DNA from: Rhodococcus rhodochrous | Lineage (GTDB): Bacteria > Actinomycetota > Actinomycetes > Mycobacteriales > Mycobacteriaceae | Length of the DNA stretch: 64,000 nucleotides | Direction: 5' to 3' | NCBI RefSeq assembly: GCF_900187265.1 | Contig: NZ_LT906450.1 | Coordinates: 4,269,444-4,333,443 of the forward strand | In this document: one piece after another, positions 1 through 8,321 of the stretch | Position numbering within the stretch: the first letter of the stretch is position 1 | Layout of the letters: each line of letters starts with the position of its first letter | Notes under the pieces: generated by a model | The model's database searches: none | What the model was told of the DNA's origin: nothing | The model's input: only the letters and a program-made list of their open reading frames with translations | Made by a program: the position numbers and the translations under genes

Positions 1-1202
1 GCGTGCTGTTTGGCGGCGATCACCGCCCGGAGCTCGTCCATGCTCACATCCGAGACATACCGGCGGGTGACCTGCCACTCGTCGTGCTGCTCGATGACCA
101 CCGCGGTCGCCAACCGGAGGAATGCCGCCGGGTTCGGAAAAATGTCCACGACGTCGGCTCGACGCTTGATTTCCTTGTTCAACCGCTCAATGGGATTGTT
201 GGACCACACCTTTTGCCAATGAGCCTTGGGGAACGCGGTGAACGCCAGCACATCGTGTTTGGCGGCTTCCATCAACGCCGCGACCTTCGGAAACGACCCG
301 GAGAAGGTGTCGGTGACCTGATCCCACTGCTCCGCGACGGCGTCCGGGTCGGTGTGCGCGAAGATCGTCTTGACCGCCGCCATCACCGGCGGCACATGCT
401 TGGCCGCCACCGCCGCCCGAATGTTGCGCATGAAATGCACCCGGCACCGCTGCCACGAAGAACCCGCGAACTGCTGCATCACAGCAGCTTTGAGGCCACT
501 GTGTGCATCGGAGATCACCAGATGCACCCCCGACAGACCACGGGCCTTGAGGCTGGTGAGGAACTCGCGCCAGAACTCGTAGGATTCGCTGTCCCCGACG
601 GCGGTTCCGAGTACCTCGCGGGTGCCGTCGATCGAGACTCCGGTGGCCACCACCAACGCCTGGGACACCACGTGCGCACCGACCCGGACCTTGCAGAAGG
701 TGGCGTCGAGAAACACGTACGGAAAGCTCGTGTGCGTCAGCGTGCGCTCGCGGAACCGGGCGATCTCGGTGTCCAGACCAGCGCAGATCCGCGACACCTC
801 CGACTTCGAGATCCCGGATCCGACACCCAACGCGCCGACCAGGTCGTCGACGCTGCGGGTCGACACGCCGTGCACGTAGGCTTCCATGACCACTGCGTAC
901 AGGGCCTTGTCGATGCGGCGGCGTCGCTCCAGCAAGGAGGGGAAGAACGATCCTGACCGCAGTTCGGGGATCTTGACCTCGACATCGCCGCTGGTGGTGG
1001 CCACGGTCTTCGTTCGATGTCCGTTGCGGTGCGTTATCCGGGTGTCGGTGCGTTCGTAGCGGCCGGCGCCGAGCTTGTCGGTGGCCTCGGCTTCGATCAG
1101 AGCCTGCAGGCCGGTACGGATCAGTTCGGCGAACACGCTGGCGCTGTCGGCGCCCTCGAGCGCGTGGAGCTGGGTGAGCAGTGCAGAATGATCGTGGGTC
1201 AT
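1..1202 (-). CDS. IS256-family (mutator-type) transposase, 3' end off the window
   Basis: Cut-and-paste DDE transposase. Reading the minus strand from the ATG at 1202 gives an unbroken 400-residue frame starting MTHDHSALLTQLHALEGADS and leaving the window at base 1. IS256-type catalytic residues are in place: D166 in FLDATFCKV, D232 in VISDAHSGL and E339 in NNPIERLNKEIKRR. IS256 transposases are about 400-420 residues, so only the last few residues should be missing. No other element is visible beside it. The flank at 1203-1260 holds a short inverted repeat covering the start codon. The family call is secure; the copy appears intact as far as it can be read. Confidence 0.93.
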   Translation of the reverse strand, partial: MTHDHSALLTQLHALEGADSASVFAELIRTGLQALIEAEATDKLGAGRYERTDTRITHRNGHRTKTVATTSGDVEVKIPELRSGSFFPSLLERRRRIDKALYAVVMEAYVHGVSTRSVDDLVGALGVGSGISKSEVSRICAGLDTEIARFRERTLTHTSFPYVFLDATFCKVRVGAHVVSQALVVATGVSIDGTREVLGTAVGDSESYEFWREFLTSLKARGLSGVHLVISDAHSGLKAAVMQQFAGSSWQRCRVHFMRNIRAAVAAKHVPPVMAAVKTIFAHTDPDAVAEQWDQVTDTFSGSFPKVAALMEAAKHDVLAFTAFPKAHWQKVWSNNPIERLNKEIKRRADVVDIFPNPAAFLRLATAVVIEQHDEWQVTRRYVSDVSMDELRAVIAAKQH

Positions 1203-1259
1203 CGCGTAGCTGCTTTCTGTGAGTCACTGTGAGAGGTAACTCGTTGATCACTACGCGAT
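1201..1259 (-). promoter_or_regulatory. Hairpin over the IS256 transposase start
   Basis: ATCGCGTAG at 1201-1209 and CTACGCGAT at 1251-1259 form a perfect 9-bp inverted repeat. On the transposase mRNA the downstream arm contains the ATG at 1202. Such leader structures are known in some ISs to limit translation of read-through transcripts. The role here is inferred from position only. Confidence 0.35.
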
Positions 1260-1445
1260 GGCCCACCCTCGGCGAGGGAGCGACACGCCGCGGACCTGGC
1301 CGGATGCGCTCAGCCGATTCCCACCACTCCCCGGGACTTACCCGGCGTAGGATCGGAAAAAGAAATACGGAACCGTTGAGCAGGGGGAAGCCGACGTGGA
1401 GGTGTCGAGATTTTTCCTTACTGTCGCGGTCGCCTGTTCTCGGAA

Positions 1446-3611
1446 TTGTCCGATGCCCCACGTCTGGTGATCCTTCGCGGCCACCGTTTCTCGGGGAAGA
1501 CGACACTTCTGCGGACATGGCTCATGACCGATCCCGAACCTTGTCGCGTCATTGCGTACGTCGGTCCGTCCACTGCGGATTCTGCCGCCGACCGTTATTG
1601 GACCCGGATATTCGATTCCGTACGCCGTTGCATCGACATCGACGCCTCGCGCACGAGCCGGGGATTCGCCGCCCTCCGAACTGCCCTCTCGACCGCGGAC
1701 ACACCCGTCACCCTCGTCCTCGACGGCACGCGACTCGATGAGGACGTCGCCGAGGGCATCGGCACCCTGCTCGCCGACGAACCGACCCTGCGCATCGTCG
1801 TCGCGACCCGCACCACGAGTTCCGCCGGTGCGGGCATGCCCTCCGACACGAGGATCCTCACCTCCGCCGACCTCGCCTTCACCGTCGACGAAACAACCGC
1901 ATATCTGCGTGATGCCGGTGTTCCGCAGGAGCGGTGGGTCGTGGAGCGGATCGTTCACCGCACCGGAGGGCTACCGGCCGTGATCGGCCGTCTCCCCACA
2001 GCCCTGTCCTCCGCACCGATCCCCGGAGCGACGGAGCTCGAGCACCTCGACCGCATCGTGGACGCGGTGATCGACTCGGTGACAGCACGGACGATCAAGA
2101 ACGAACCGCTCCTCGCACACCTGCTGCGACCGGTTCTGATGTCGGCGATGACCGACTCGCTGACCTGCGCGTCCCTCGCAGAGTCGGGTGTGGACGCCCC
2201 GACCTTCGTCACCACCCTCGAGTCCCTCGGCCTGGTCGAATCCGTGCCCGGGAGCCCGGCCCGGGCGTACCCGGACGCCGTCCGCCGGTCGTTGTTGCGA
2301 CGTGCCGTCGCCGACCTGCCGGCGGAACCGGCCAGGACCTACCTCGTGATGCCGGGGACCGACGAGCGCGGGTCGGACAATGCTGCGCAGCTCGGGCAGG
2401 TCGTCACTCTGCGGAGGGACGGACGGTTCGCCGAGGCGGCGTCGATCTGCGACGAGCTCGCGTCGAGAGCGGTGTCCTCGTCGACCGAGTCCACCGATAC
2501 GACGGTCACTTCCGACGCCGCCTTCTACTTCCAGGCGGGGCTGACCTACTTCTTCGCGGTGCGTCCGCACGAGGCGATGGGCATGCTGCGCCGAGCCCGT
2601 TCCGCCGGGGCCGGGACCCCCGTCGGCGAGGACGCCGCTGCCGTACTCGGACTCATGCATGCCCTGCGCGGAGAAGGGCCGGAGGCACGCGCGGCGCTCT
2701 CCACCGATCGGTCGCCTCGGCGGCACCACCGCAACAACGCACGACTCGCGCACACAGCCGAGCAGATCGCGGCGGTACTGCTCGCGATCGACCGACTCGA
2801 ATCCGACGTCGCGCTCGACATCCTCGTCGACATCGAAGCGTCCACGGCTCCGAACGAGCTCTGGGCACTCGTCCTCTACGCACAGGGCTCGCTCGCGCTG
2901 CTCACCCGTACTCCGATGGACGGGCTGCGGCGGATCAAGGCCGAGATCCGGAGGCACCCCGAGCTCCACGCCGGGTACAACGCGGTGCTCGTCAACGCGA
3001 TACGCGCCGACCTCGAACTGGCGCTGGGCGACTTCGACCGGGCGCAGAACCTCATCGCCGACTCCACCCACCTGTTCACCGCGCCCGTCCATGCCCGCCT
3101 GCGTCTGCTGACGGGCGATCCTGCCGGCAGCGAAGCGCTCGTGCACCACTACGGAACCGATCCGAACTGCACGCCCCGGCAGGCGATGGAACTCGCCGTG
3201 CTCGGTGCAGCTGCCGCATGCGCGCTCGGACGCGACACCGAGGCCCGTCCTCATCTCGACCGGGCGATCGCGCTGTCGCAGCAGACCGGGCTGTTGCGAC
3301 CGTTCACCATGGTCTCGCCGCTGATGGCCCGTCACTTCGGCTCGCTGGGAGTCGCCCTGCCGACCGCCGCGGAGCCGACGGCGCTCGACACGGCCACCTA
3401 CCCGAAGTCGAAACCGGTCGTGCGACTGACGCCGCGCGAGCGTGCGGTGCTCGACGGATTGATCGCGGGTCGTTCGGCACGCACCATCGCGAAGGTCGAG
3501 TTCGTCAGCGTGAACACGGTGAAGACGCAACTGCGGTCGCTGTACCGGAAGCTCGGCGTGAACTCCGGGAAGGACGCGGTGATCGCCGCGCGGCACCTCG
3601 TGCTCGACTGA
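1446..3611 (+). CDS. LuxR-family ATPase-type transcriptional regulator (possible 5' frameshift)
   Basis: Large transcriptional regulator of the LAL/MalT type: an N-terminal P-loop (GHRFSGKT, about residues 12-19), a long helical-repeat middle, and a C-terminal LuxR helix-turn-helix (LTPRERAVLDGLIAGRSART onward, about residues 660-705). The frame gives 721 residues from a TTG at 1446, which is the only usual start codon in this frame after the stop at 1377. The Walker A motif begins almost at the first residue, whereas relatives normally have about 30 residues before it. A GTG at 1396 behind GGGGGAAG encodes VEVSRFFLTVAVACSR in another frame and would join smoothly with one extra base, so the true start may be 1396. 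Targets are unknown; no neighbour looks like an obvious partner. Confidence 0.82.
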   Translation: MSDAPRLVILRGHRFSGKTTLLRTWLMTDPEPCRVIAYVGPSTADSAADRYWTRIFDSVRRCIDIDASRTSRGFAALRTALSTADTPVTLVLDGTRLDEDVAEGIGTLLADEPTLRIVVATRTTSSAGAGMPSDTRILTSADLAFTVDETTAYLRDAGVPQERWVVERIVHRTGGLPAVIGRLPTALSSAPIPGATELEHLDRIVDAVIDSVTARTIKNEPLLAHLLRPVLMSAMTDSLTCASLAESGVDAPTFVTTLESLGLVESVPGSPARAYPDAVRRSLLRRAVADLPAEPARTYLVMPGTDERGSDNAAQLGQVVTLRRDGRFAEAASICDELASRAVSSSTESTDTTVTSDAAFYFQAGLTYFFAVRPHEAMGMLRRARSAGAGTPVGEDAAAVLGLMHALRGEGPEARAALSTDRSPRRHHRNNARLAHTAEQIAAVLLAIDRLESDVALDILVDIEASTAPNELWALVLYAQGSLALLTRTPMDGLRRIKAEIRRHPELHAGYNAVLVNAIRADLELALGDFDRAQNLIADSTHLFTAPVHARLRLLTGDPAGSEALVHHYGTDPNCTPRQAMELAVLGAAAACALGRDTEARPHLDRAIALSQQTGLLRPFTMVSPLMARHFGSLGVALPTAAEPTALDTATYPKSKPVVRLTPRERAVLDGLIAGRSARTIAKVEFVSVNTVKTQLRSLYRKLGVNSGKDAVIAARHLVLD

Positions 3612-3654
3612 CGCGGTACCCGAGCGACGGGTGAGCCCGGTCGGTCCGGCCGCC

Positions 3655-4077
3655 TCAGGGAGTGTGCTCGACCGTGGTCATGTGGTGGTGGCCGATGCGC
3701 ACCAGCTCCGACAGCACGTCGGTGTCCACGGCGGACAGCTTCGTGACGTACAGGCACGCGGCACCGCGCTTGTGCGGACCGAGGGTCGCGAGGAGCTCTT
3801 CGGCACCGGGCGCGATCGTCAACCCGTACAGCGCGAGGTTCGTCTTGCGCGGCGAGAAACCGACGGCGAGGGCGTCGCCTTCGCGTCCGCTGGCGTATCG
3901 GTAGTGGTACCGGCCGAAACCGACCATCGACGGTCCCCACATCACCGCCGGCTGCCCGGTGACGTCGTGCATCAGGTCGTGCAGTGCCCACCCGTCGGCG
4001 CGGCGTACCGGATGATCGACGGCGTCGAGGAACTCCGACACCGGACGATCGGTGGGCTGGGTCTTGTTCTCGGCCAT
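3655..4077 (-). CDS. DUF1801 (YdhG-like) domain protein
   Basis: Small cytoplasmic protein of 140 residues. It has the DUF1801 pattern: the segment MWGPSMVGFGRYHYRYASGR, then a hydrophobic GFSPRKTNLALYG strand, and a C-terminal KLSAVD...L..LV helix. Members of this family bind or carry small ligands and metals in some cases, but the role is poorly defined. The ATG at 4077 is preferred over the GTG at 4086 because GGAAGAG sits 8 nt upstream of the ATG. It is convergent with the LuxR gene and lies upstream of the HAD gene on the opposite strand map. No specific function is proposed. Confidence 0.8.
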   Translation of the reverse strand: MAENKTQPTDRPVSEFLDAVDHPVRRADGWALHDLMHDVTGQPAVMWGPSMVGFGRYHYRYASGREGDALAVGFSPRKTNLALYGLTIAPGAEELLATLGPHKRGAACLYVTKLSAVDTDVLSELVRIGHHHMTTVEHTP

Positions 4078-4114
4078 GATCGGCACTCTTCCAGCGAGTG
4101 CCGACAGGTACCTG

Positions 4115-4816
4115 TCACGGCATGTCCCGCAGGTCCTCGATGCGGTGGTCGAACTCGCCCTCGGTGTCGTCGACCGCGTCCTCGAGGCGACCGTTCTCGA
4201 GCGGTCGGTACACGAAGACGGTGTTCAGGCCGACCTCGCGGGCGGCCCGCAGATCGTAGGGATGCGACGCGACCATCGCGGCCCGGGAGGGGTCGACCCC
4301 GAGATAGCGGCAGGTGCGTTCGTACAGGAAACGTTCGGGTTTGAAGGCGCCGAACAGTTCGGCCGTGAGGATGGCGTCGGCCTCGAGCTGCTGCTCGCGG
4401 AAGAGCCTGATCATCGTGGCCATGTCCGTGTTCGACAGCGTCGACACCACCGCCTGAGAACGGAGTTCCTTCAGCCCCGGCCGCACGTCCGGCCATGCCT
4501 CGAGGCGCTGCCATGCCCGCGCCGTCTCGATGCGCACGTCCTCGGGAAGGTCGATCCCGAACTGCTCGCACACGTCGCCGAGTCCGTCGACGTAGGAGTC
4601 CTGCACGCGATACCACTTCTCCACCGACTGATCGAGGCGGAGGATGCGCTCGTAGTAGTCACTCCTCCAGGCCCGCACCAGGTCGCCCACGGTCGCCGGA
4701 TCGGCATAGGTACCGAGTGCCTCGGCGACCGCCCGGGTGACCGGGGTGTAGAAGTCCATCAGCGTGCCCTGCACGTCGAAGATGTACGCGTCGTATCGGC
4801 TCACGCCCTGGAGCAT
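4115..4816 (-). CDS. HAD-superfamily type II (2-haloacid dehalogenase-like) hydrolase
   Basis: Predicted cytosolic hydrolase of 233 residues. Motif I is FDVQGTLMD near the N-terminus, motif II contains STLSNTD, motif III is the lysine in GAFKPERF, and motif IV is VASHPYDLRAAREVG. The SHPYDL form of motif IV is typical of type II dehalogenase-like HADs. The second position of motif I (DVQGT) differs from the usual DxYGT or DxDGT, which is consistent with a dehalogenase-like rather than phosphatase chemistry, but the substrate cannot be read from sequence. The start at 4816 (MLQGVSRYDAYIFD) puts motif I about 10 residues from the N-terminus, as in relatives. Confidence 0.85.
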   Translation of the reverse strand: MLQGVSRYDAYIFDVQGTLMDFYTPVTRAVAEALGTYADPATVGDLVRAWRSDYYERILRLDQSVEKWYRVQDSYVDGLGDVCEQFGIDLPEDVRIETARAWQRLEAWPDVRPGLKELRSQAVVSTLSNTDMATMIRLFREQQLEADAILTAELFGAFKPERFLYERTCRYLGVDPSRAAMVASHPYDLRAAREVGLNTVFVYRPLENGRLEDAVDDTEGEFDHRIEDLRDMP

Positions 4817-4918
4817 GCCCGCTCGCGCCGTCCCGAAACGGAGTCGCAGAACCAGCACGCCGATGTGACCCGCGTCGCATACTGGGACCGAAGCGTCGCC
4901 GCGCTCCGGGGGTACACC

Positions 4919-5440
4919 ATGGACGACCTGGCGGAATTCCGTCACGATCTCGATCGCATCGAACACCGCGTCGCCGGTGAGGTGACCGTCGGCCGCTCGC
5001 GGGTCCGAATCCTGGCCGGGTGCGTCGCGCTGCTGGTCGTGGGCCTGCTGCTTCCCCAGGCCACCTCGGTGACGTCCCTGACGACCCTTCTGCGCTGGGA
5101 CTCCGAGGCCGCCACACTCCCCCTCCGCGTCTTCGACGTCTTCGTGGTGGTGTTCGGCATCCTCGTACCGCTCGTCGCGTTGCTCCGCCGCCGGTGGGGT
5201 GCCGCGGCGATCGCGATGCTCGGCTCGGGTGCGGCGTCGATGGTGGGACTGTTCGCCGTCTGGTCGCAGGCCGGGATGGTCGCCCACACCTCTCACGCAC
5301 CGCACGTGGGGCTGTATCTGTGCTGGGCCGCGGTGATGGCGTCCACGGCGGTGTGGCTGCCCGTCGTGCTCTCCACCGCTCCCCTGCGTAGCGCTCCTCC
5401 CGTCACCTCCGGGGTTCTGACTCCCCGGGACGGTCACTGA
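4919..5440 (+). CDS. Four-helix integral membrane protein, unknown function
   Basis: 173-residue protein starting at ATG 4919 (MDDLAEFRHDLDRIEHRVAG). After a charged, probably helical N-terminus of about 28 residues there are four hydrophobic segments: ILAGCVALLVVGLLL, VFDVFVVVFGILVPLVALL, AAIAMLGSGAASMVGLFAVW and VGLYLCWAAVMASTAVWLP. It is divergent from the HAD gene, with about 100 bp between the two starts. A GTG at 4868 would add 17 residues. It resembles small conserved mycobacterial/rhodococcal membrane proteins, but I do not recognise a characterised family. Confidence 0.72.
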   Translation: MDDLAEFRHDLDRIEHRVAGEVTVGRSRVRILAGCVALLVVGLLLPQATSVTSLTTLLRWDSEAATLPLRVFDVFVVVFGILVPLVALLRRRWGAAAIAMLGSGAASMVGLFAVWSQAGMVAHTSHAPHVGLYLCWAAVMASTAVWLPVVLSTAPLRSAPPVTSGVLTPRDGH

Positions 5441-5481
5441 TCGCACCGTTCACCGATCGACAGTGGCGCGCGTCACGCTTG

Positions 5482-5535
5482 CAGTGCAACACTGTAATCA
5501 GTGCAACACGCACGGTTGATCGGTGCGACACGCAC
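5482..5535 (+). promoter_or_regulatory. Operator-like repeats upstream of the RHH-like gene
   Basis: A near-palindrome CAGTG-CAA-CACTG occupies 5482-5494. Its left half recurs as CAGTGCAACACG at 5499-5510 and CGGTGCGACACG at 5521-5532. Three spaced copies directly ahead of a gene encoding a possible ribbon-helix-helix protein look like a binding array, plausibly for autoregulation. The binding protein is inferred, not shown. Confidence 0.45.
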
Positions 5536-5560
5536 CGGGTCGCGTCCCGAGGAGGACATC

Positions 5561-6109
5561 ATGCGACATTCACACATTCACGGATTCGGACGACCGGGCG
5601 GCTGGCAACAGGCCGACGTCCCCGACGCGAGCGATGCCTCCGAGTGGTTCGCCGGCAGGCTCCCCGACGACTGGTTCACCGGCCCGCCCGACATCGAGAT
5701 CGACAGAGAGGAGATCTTCGTCGTCGGCCCGCTCGGGGTACCCGACGGCACGAGCGATACCGAGATCGACGGACGTATCGCTCGATTCCGCGAGACCACC
5801 CGCGCCGATCGGATGCGCATCGCCGACGAGGCCGAGGCCCGCTACGGCCGGAAGGTGGCCTGGGGCGTGAAGGTCGGCGACCGGACCGACCTGTTCACCC
5901 ACCTCGCCGTCCCGGTCATGACTCGACTGCGCCAACCCGAACGGAAGGTGCTCGACACCCTCGTCGACGCGGGTGTCGCGCGGTCCCGTTCGGACGCACT
6001 GAAGTGGACCGTCAGGCTCGTGGGGCAGCACTCGGAGCAATGGCTCCGGGAACTGCGCGAGGCGATGAAGAAGGTCGACGATCTGCGTTCCGAAGGTCCG
6101 CAGGTCTGA
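5561..6109 (+). CDS. Conserved actinobacterial protein with RHH-like C-terminal segment
   Basis: 182-residue soluble protein. The start at ATG 5561 (MRHSHIHGF) follows GAGGAGGA by 4-5 nt; a 20-residue upstream extension is possible but lacks a site. The N-terminal half is acidic and contains GWQQADVPDASDASEWFAGR. The C-terminal part (LDTLVDAGVARSRSDALKWT followed by an amphipathic helix ending MKKVDDL) resembles the strand-helix-helix of Arc/MetJ-type repressors, where a serine-rich turn precedes the second helix. The repeated sequence 30-80 bp upstream supports a DNA-binding role. The last 98 bp overlap the tail of cobK on the opposite strand. I do not know a characterised homologue. Confidence 0.68.
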   Translation: MRHSHIHGFGRPGGWQQADVPDASDASEWFAGRLPDDWFTGPPDIEIDREEIFVVGPLGVPDGTSDTEIDGRIARFRETTRADRMRIADEAEARYGRKVAWGVKVGDRTDLFTHLAVPVMTRLRQPERKVLDTLVDAGVARSRSDALKWTVRLVGQHSEQWLRELREAMKKVDDLRSEGPQV

Positions 6110-6842
6110 CCTCCGCGACCCGGAGGACCCACTCCCGCGCTGCCGCCACGGACTCCACCGTGGCGACACCGCGGGGTGCCGGCGGGCGACGCACGACGAT
6201 CACGCGCACACCCAGTTCGTCGGCGGCGTCGAGTTTGCCGCGAGTGAGCGAGCCACCCGAATCCTTCGTGACGAGGGTGTCGATCCTGTGGTCGAGCAGC
6301 AGCTTCCGTTCGTCACTCGCGGTGTAGGGGCCGCGTCCGAGCAGCACCGACCAAGCCTGTGGCACTTCGATCGTCGGCGGATCGACGACGCGGACGAGCA
6401 CGTCGTGCGCGTCGAGCGGCCCGACGAAGCGGCCGAGGGTCTGTCGTCCCGTGCTGAGGAAGATCCTCCGGCCGGTCGCGGCAGCGCGCGCGGCGCCGTC
6501 GTGGTCGTCGACCCACGTCCACCGGCGGTGCTCGTCGTGCCAACCGGGTCGCTGCAGGCGCACGAGCAGCACGTGTGCGGCAGCGCATGCCGCGGCGGCG
6601 TTCGCGCTGATGCCCGCGGCGAACGGATGGGTGGCGTCGACGACGGCTCGGATATCGCGCTCGGTCAGGTACCGGGCGAGACCCTCTGCACCACCGAATC
6701 CACCGATGCGCACGGGGCCGACGGGCAGGCGTGGATTGCGGACCCGGCCGGCCAGGGAGGATTCGAACGCGATGTGCGTGTCGTCCAATGCTGCAGCGAG
6801 GGAACGGGCTTCCCCCGTCCCACCGAGGATGAGGACCGTCAC
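6012..6842 (-). CDS. cobK: Precorrin-6A reductase CobK
   Basis: NAD(P)H-dependent reductase of the aerobic corrin pathway that converts precorrin-6A to dihydro-precorrin-6 (precorrin-6B). The N-terminus MTVLILGGTGEARSLAAAL is the family's nucleotide-binding loop, followed by VDATHPFAAGISANAAAAC, which is highly characteristic, and later TKDSGGSLTRGKLDAADELG. The frame is 276 residues; relatives end near residue 245, after the VESVAAAREWVL segment. The last 30 or so residues are low-complexity and run antisense to the convergent gene, so they are probably a drift extension. Its start overlaps the cobQ stop by 4 bp (ATGA), indicating translational coupling. Confidence 0.92.
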   Translation of the reverse strand: MTVLILGGTGEARSLAAALDDTHIAFESSLAGRVRNPRLPVGPVRIGGFGGAEGLARYLTERDIRAVVDATHPFAAGISANAAAACAAAHVLLVRLQRPGWHDEHRRWTWVDDHDGAARAAATGRRIFLSTGRQTLGRFVGPLDAHDVLVRVVDPPTIEVPQAWSVLLGRGPYTASDERKLLLDHRIDTLVTKDSGGSLTRGKLDAADELGVRVIVVRRPPAPRGVATVESVAAAREWVLRVAEVRPADLRNADRRPSSSPRAVPGAIAPSAAPRA

Positions 6843-8317
6843 CGAAGGGTTCCCCTCAGCACGGGCAGGGTTCGCCCGTCGGAGAGCATGGCGAGCAGAG
6901 CGTCCATGTCGAGATGTTCGTCGACGAGATCCGCGAGCGCCTCGATGCGAGCCTCGCGTGCGGCCGGGAAACTCACTTCCCCGGCGCGGATCTCGCAGCC
7001 CATCCCTGCGGCGACCTCACGCAGCCACGCCCACCGTAGGGCGTCCCCTTCGAGGGCGCCGTGCCACATGGTGCCGAACACCGATCCTTCGCGGGTGCCG
7101 CCGAGGAAATCGGTGCCCCCGTCGACGATGATGCGTCCGTGGTGGATCTCGTAACCGGAGGCGGCCACACCCAACGCGGTGCCCCTCGGCAACCGGAGAA
7201 CCTTCTCGCGTCCGAATGCGGTTCGCACCGGGAGCAATCCGAGACCCGCAACGCTTGCGCCGGGCAACCCCTCGACGCCGTGCGGGTCGTCGATCTGCGT
7301 GCCGAGCATCTGGAATCCGCCGCAGATACCGAGGATCGTTCCACCCCGGCGGGCGTGCTCGACGATCGCGGTGTCGAGTCCTCGCGAGCGCAGCCACGCG
7401 AGATCCGCGAGGGTTGCGCGTGTTCCGGGCACGATCACCACGTCGGCACCGGCGAGCGCTCGCGGGTCCTCGACGAAGCGGACCCGCACATCCGGTTCGA
7501 GGCACAACGCATCGACATCGGTGAAATTGCTGACGCGCGGCAGCATCACGACGGCGATGCTCAGTGCACCGTCACCGTCGTGCACGGGGCGGGAGGTGAG
7601 GGCGAGCGAATCCTCGGAGTCGAGCCACAGGTCGCGTTGCCACGGCAGCACACCGAGTACAGGGCGGCCGGTGAGTCGTTCGAGCGAGTCGAGTCCGGGC
7701 TTCAGGAGTGAGACGTCGCCACGGAACTTGTTGATCACGAAACCGCGGATCAACTGCTGATCCGCCGCGTCGAGCAGGGCGAGCGTCCCGTACATCGAGG
7801 CGAAGACACCACCGCGGTCGATGTCGCCGACGATGACGGTCGGCATCGAACCGTGTTGCGCCAGTCCCATGTTCACGTAGTCGTGGTCGCGCAGATTGAT
7901 CTCGGCCGCACTGCCGGCACCTTCGCACACCACCACGTCGAATCTGCGGCGGAGGTCATCGAAGGTGCCGAACGCCGCATCGGCGAGATGCTGTCGCCCA
8001 CCGGCGAACTCGCCTGCCTCCAACGCTCCGGCAGGTCGCCCGAGAACCACGACGTGGCTGCGCCGGTCGCTGCCGGGCTTGAGCAGCACCGGGTTCATCG
8101 CGGCCTCGGGGATCGCGCGTGCTGCCACCGCCTGGATCCACTGGGCGCGCCCGATCTCCGCGCCCTCACTCGTCACCATCGAATTGTTCGACATGTTCTG
8201 CGCCTTGAACGGCGCGACCCGAAGGCCGCGCCGCGACAAGGATCGGCAGATCCCGGTGACGACCACGGATTTCCCTGCATCCGAAGTCGTTCCGGCGACG
8301 AGCAGACCCGAACCCAT
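6839..8317 (-). CDS. cobQ: Cobyric acid synthase CobQ
   Basis: ATP- and glutamine-dependent amidase that adds four amides to adenosylcobyrinic acid a,c-diamide. It is 492 residues, the normal length. The N-terminal dethiobiotin synthetase-like domain has the P-loop GTTSDAGKSVV and then FKAQNMSNNSMV. The C-terminal glutamine amidotransferase domain carries the nucleophile region GICGGFQMLG and a later GYEIHHGR, a recognised CobQ motif with the catalytic histidine. It follows cbtA by 4 bp and overlaps cobK, so it belongs to the riboswitch-led operon. Confidence 0.96.
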   Translation of the reverse strand: MGSGLLVAGTTSDAGKSVVVTGICRSLSRRGLRVAPFKAQNMSNNSMVTSEGAEIGRAQWIQAVAARAIPEAAMNPVLLKPGSDRRSHVVVLGRPAGALEAGEFAGGRQHLADAAFGTFDDLRRRFDVVVCEGAGSAAEINLRDHDYVNMGLAQHGSMPTVIVGDIDRGGVFASMYGTLALLDAADQQLIRGFVINKFRGDVSLLKPGLDSLERLTGRPVLGVLPWQRDLWLDSEDSLALTSRPVHDGDGALSIAVVMLPRVSNFTDVDALCLEPDVRVRFVEDPRALAGADVVIVPGTRATLADLAWLRSRGLDTAIVEHARRGGTILGICGGFQMLGTQIDDPHGVEGLPGASVAGLGLLPVRTAFGREKVLRLPRGTALGVAASGYEIHHGRIIVDGGTDFLGGTREGSVFGTMWHGALEGDALRWAWLREVAAGMGCEIRAGEVSFPAAREARIEALADLVDEHLDMDALLAMLSDGRTLPVLRGTLR

Positions 8318-8321
8318 GTCG

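Larger units (their letters stand above)
1..1260 (-). mobile_element. IS256-family insertion sequence, partial
   Basis: Mobile element carrying the transposase at 1-1202. Its left end lies outside the window. The right terminal inverted repeat could not be fixed because the opposite end is missing; the boundary given is approximate and ends at a hairpin arm. The next gene, a LuxR regulator, begins about 140-190 bp further on. Confidence 0.6.

Noticed and set aside
187-1518. Minus-strand ORF of 443 codons spanning the IS256 gene
   Set aside because: It runs in another frame than the IS256 transposase; its protein has no transposase motif.
1971-3596. Minus-strand ORF of 541 codons opposite the LuxR gene
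   Set aside because: Shadow of the regulator; no motif and arginine/glycine-rich.
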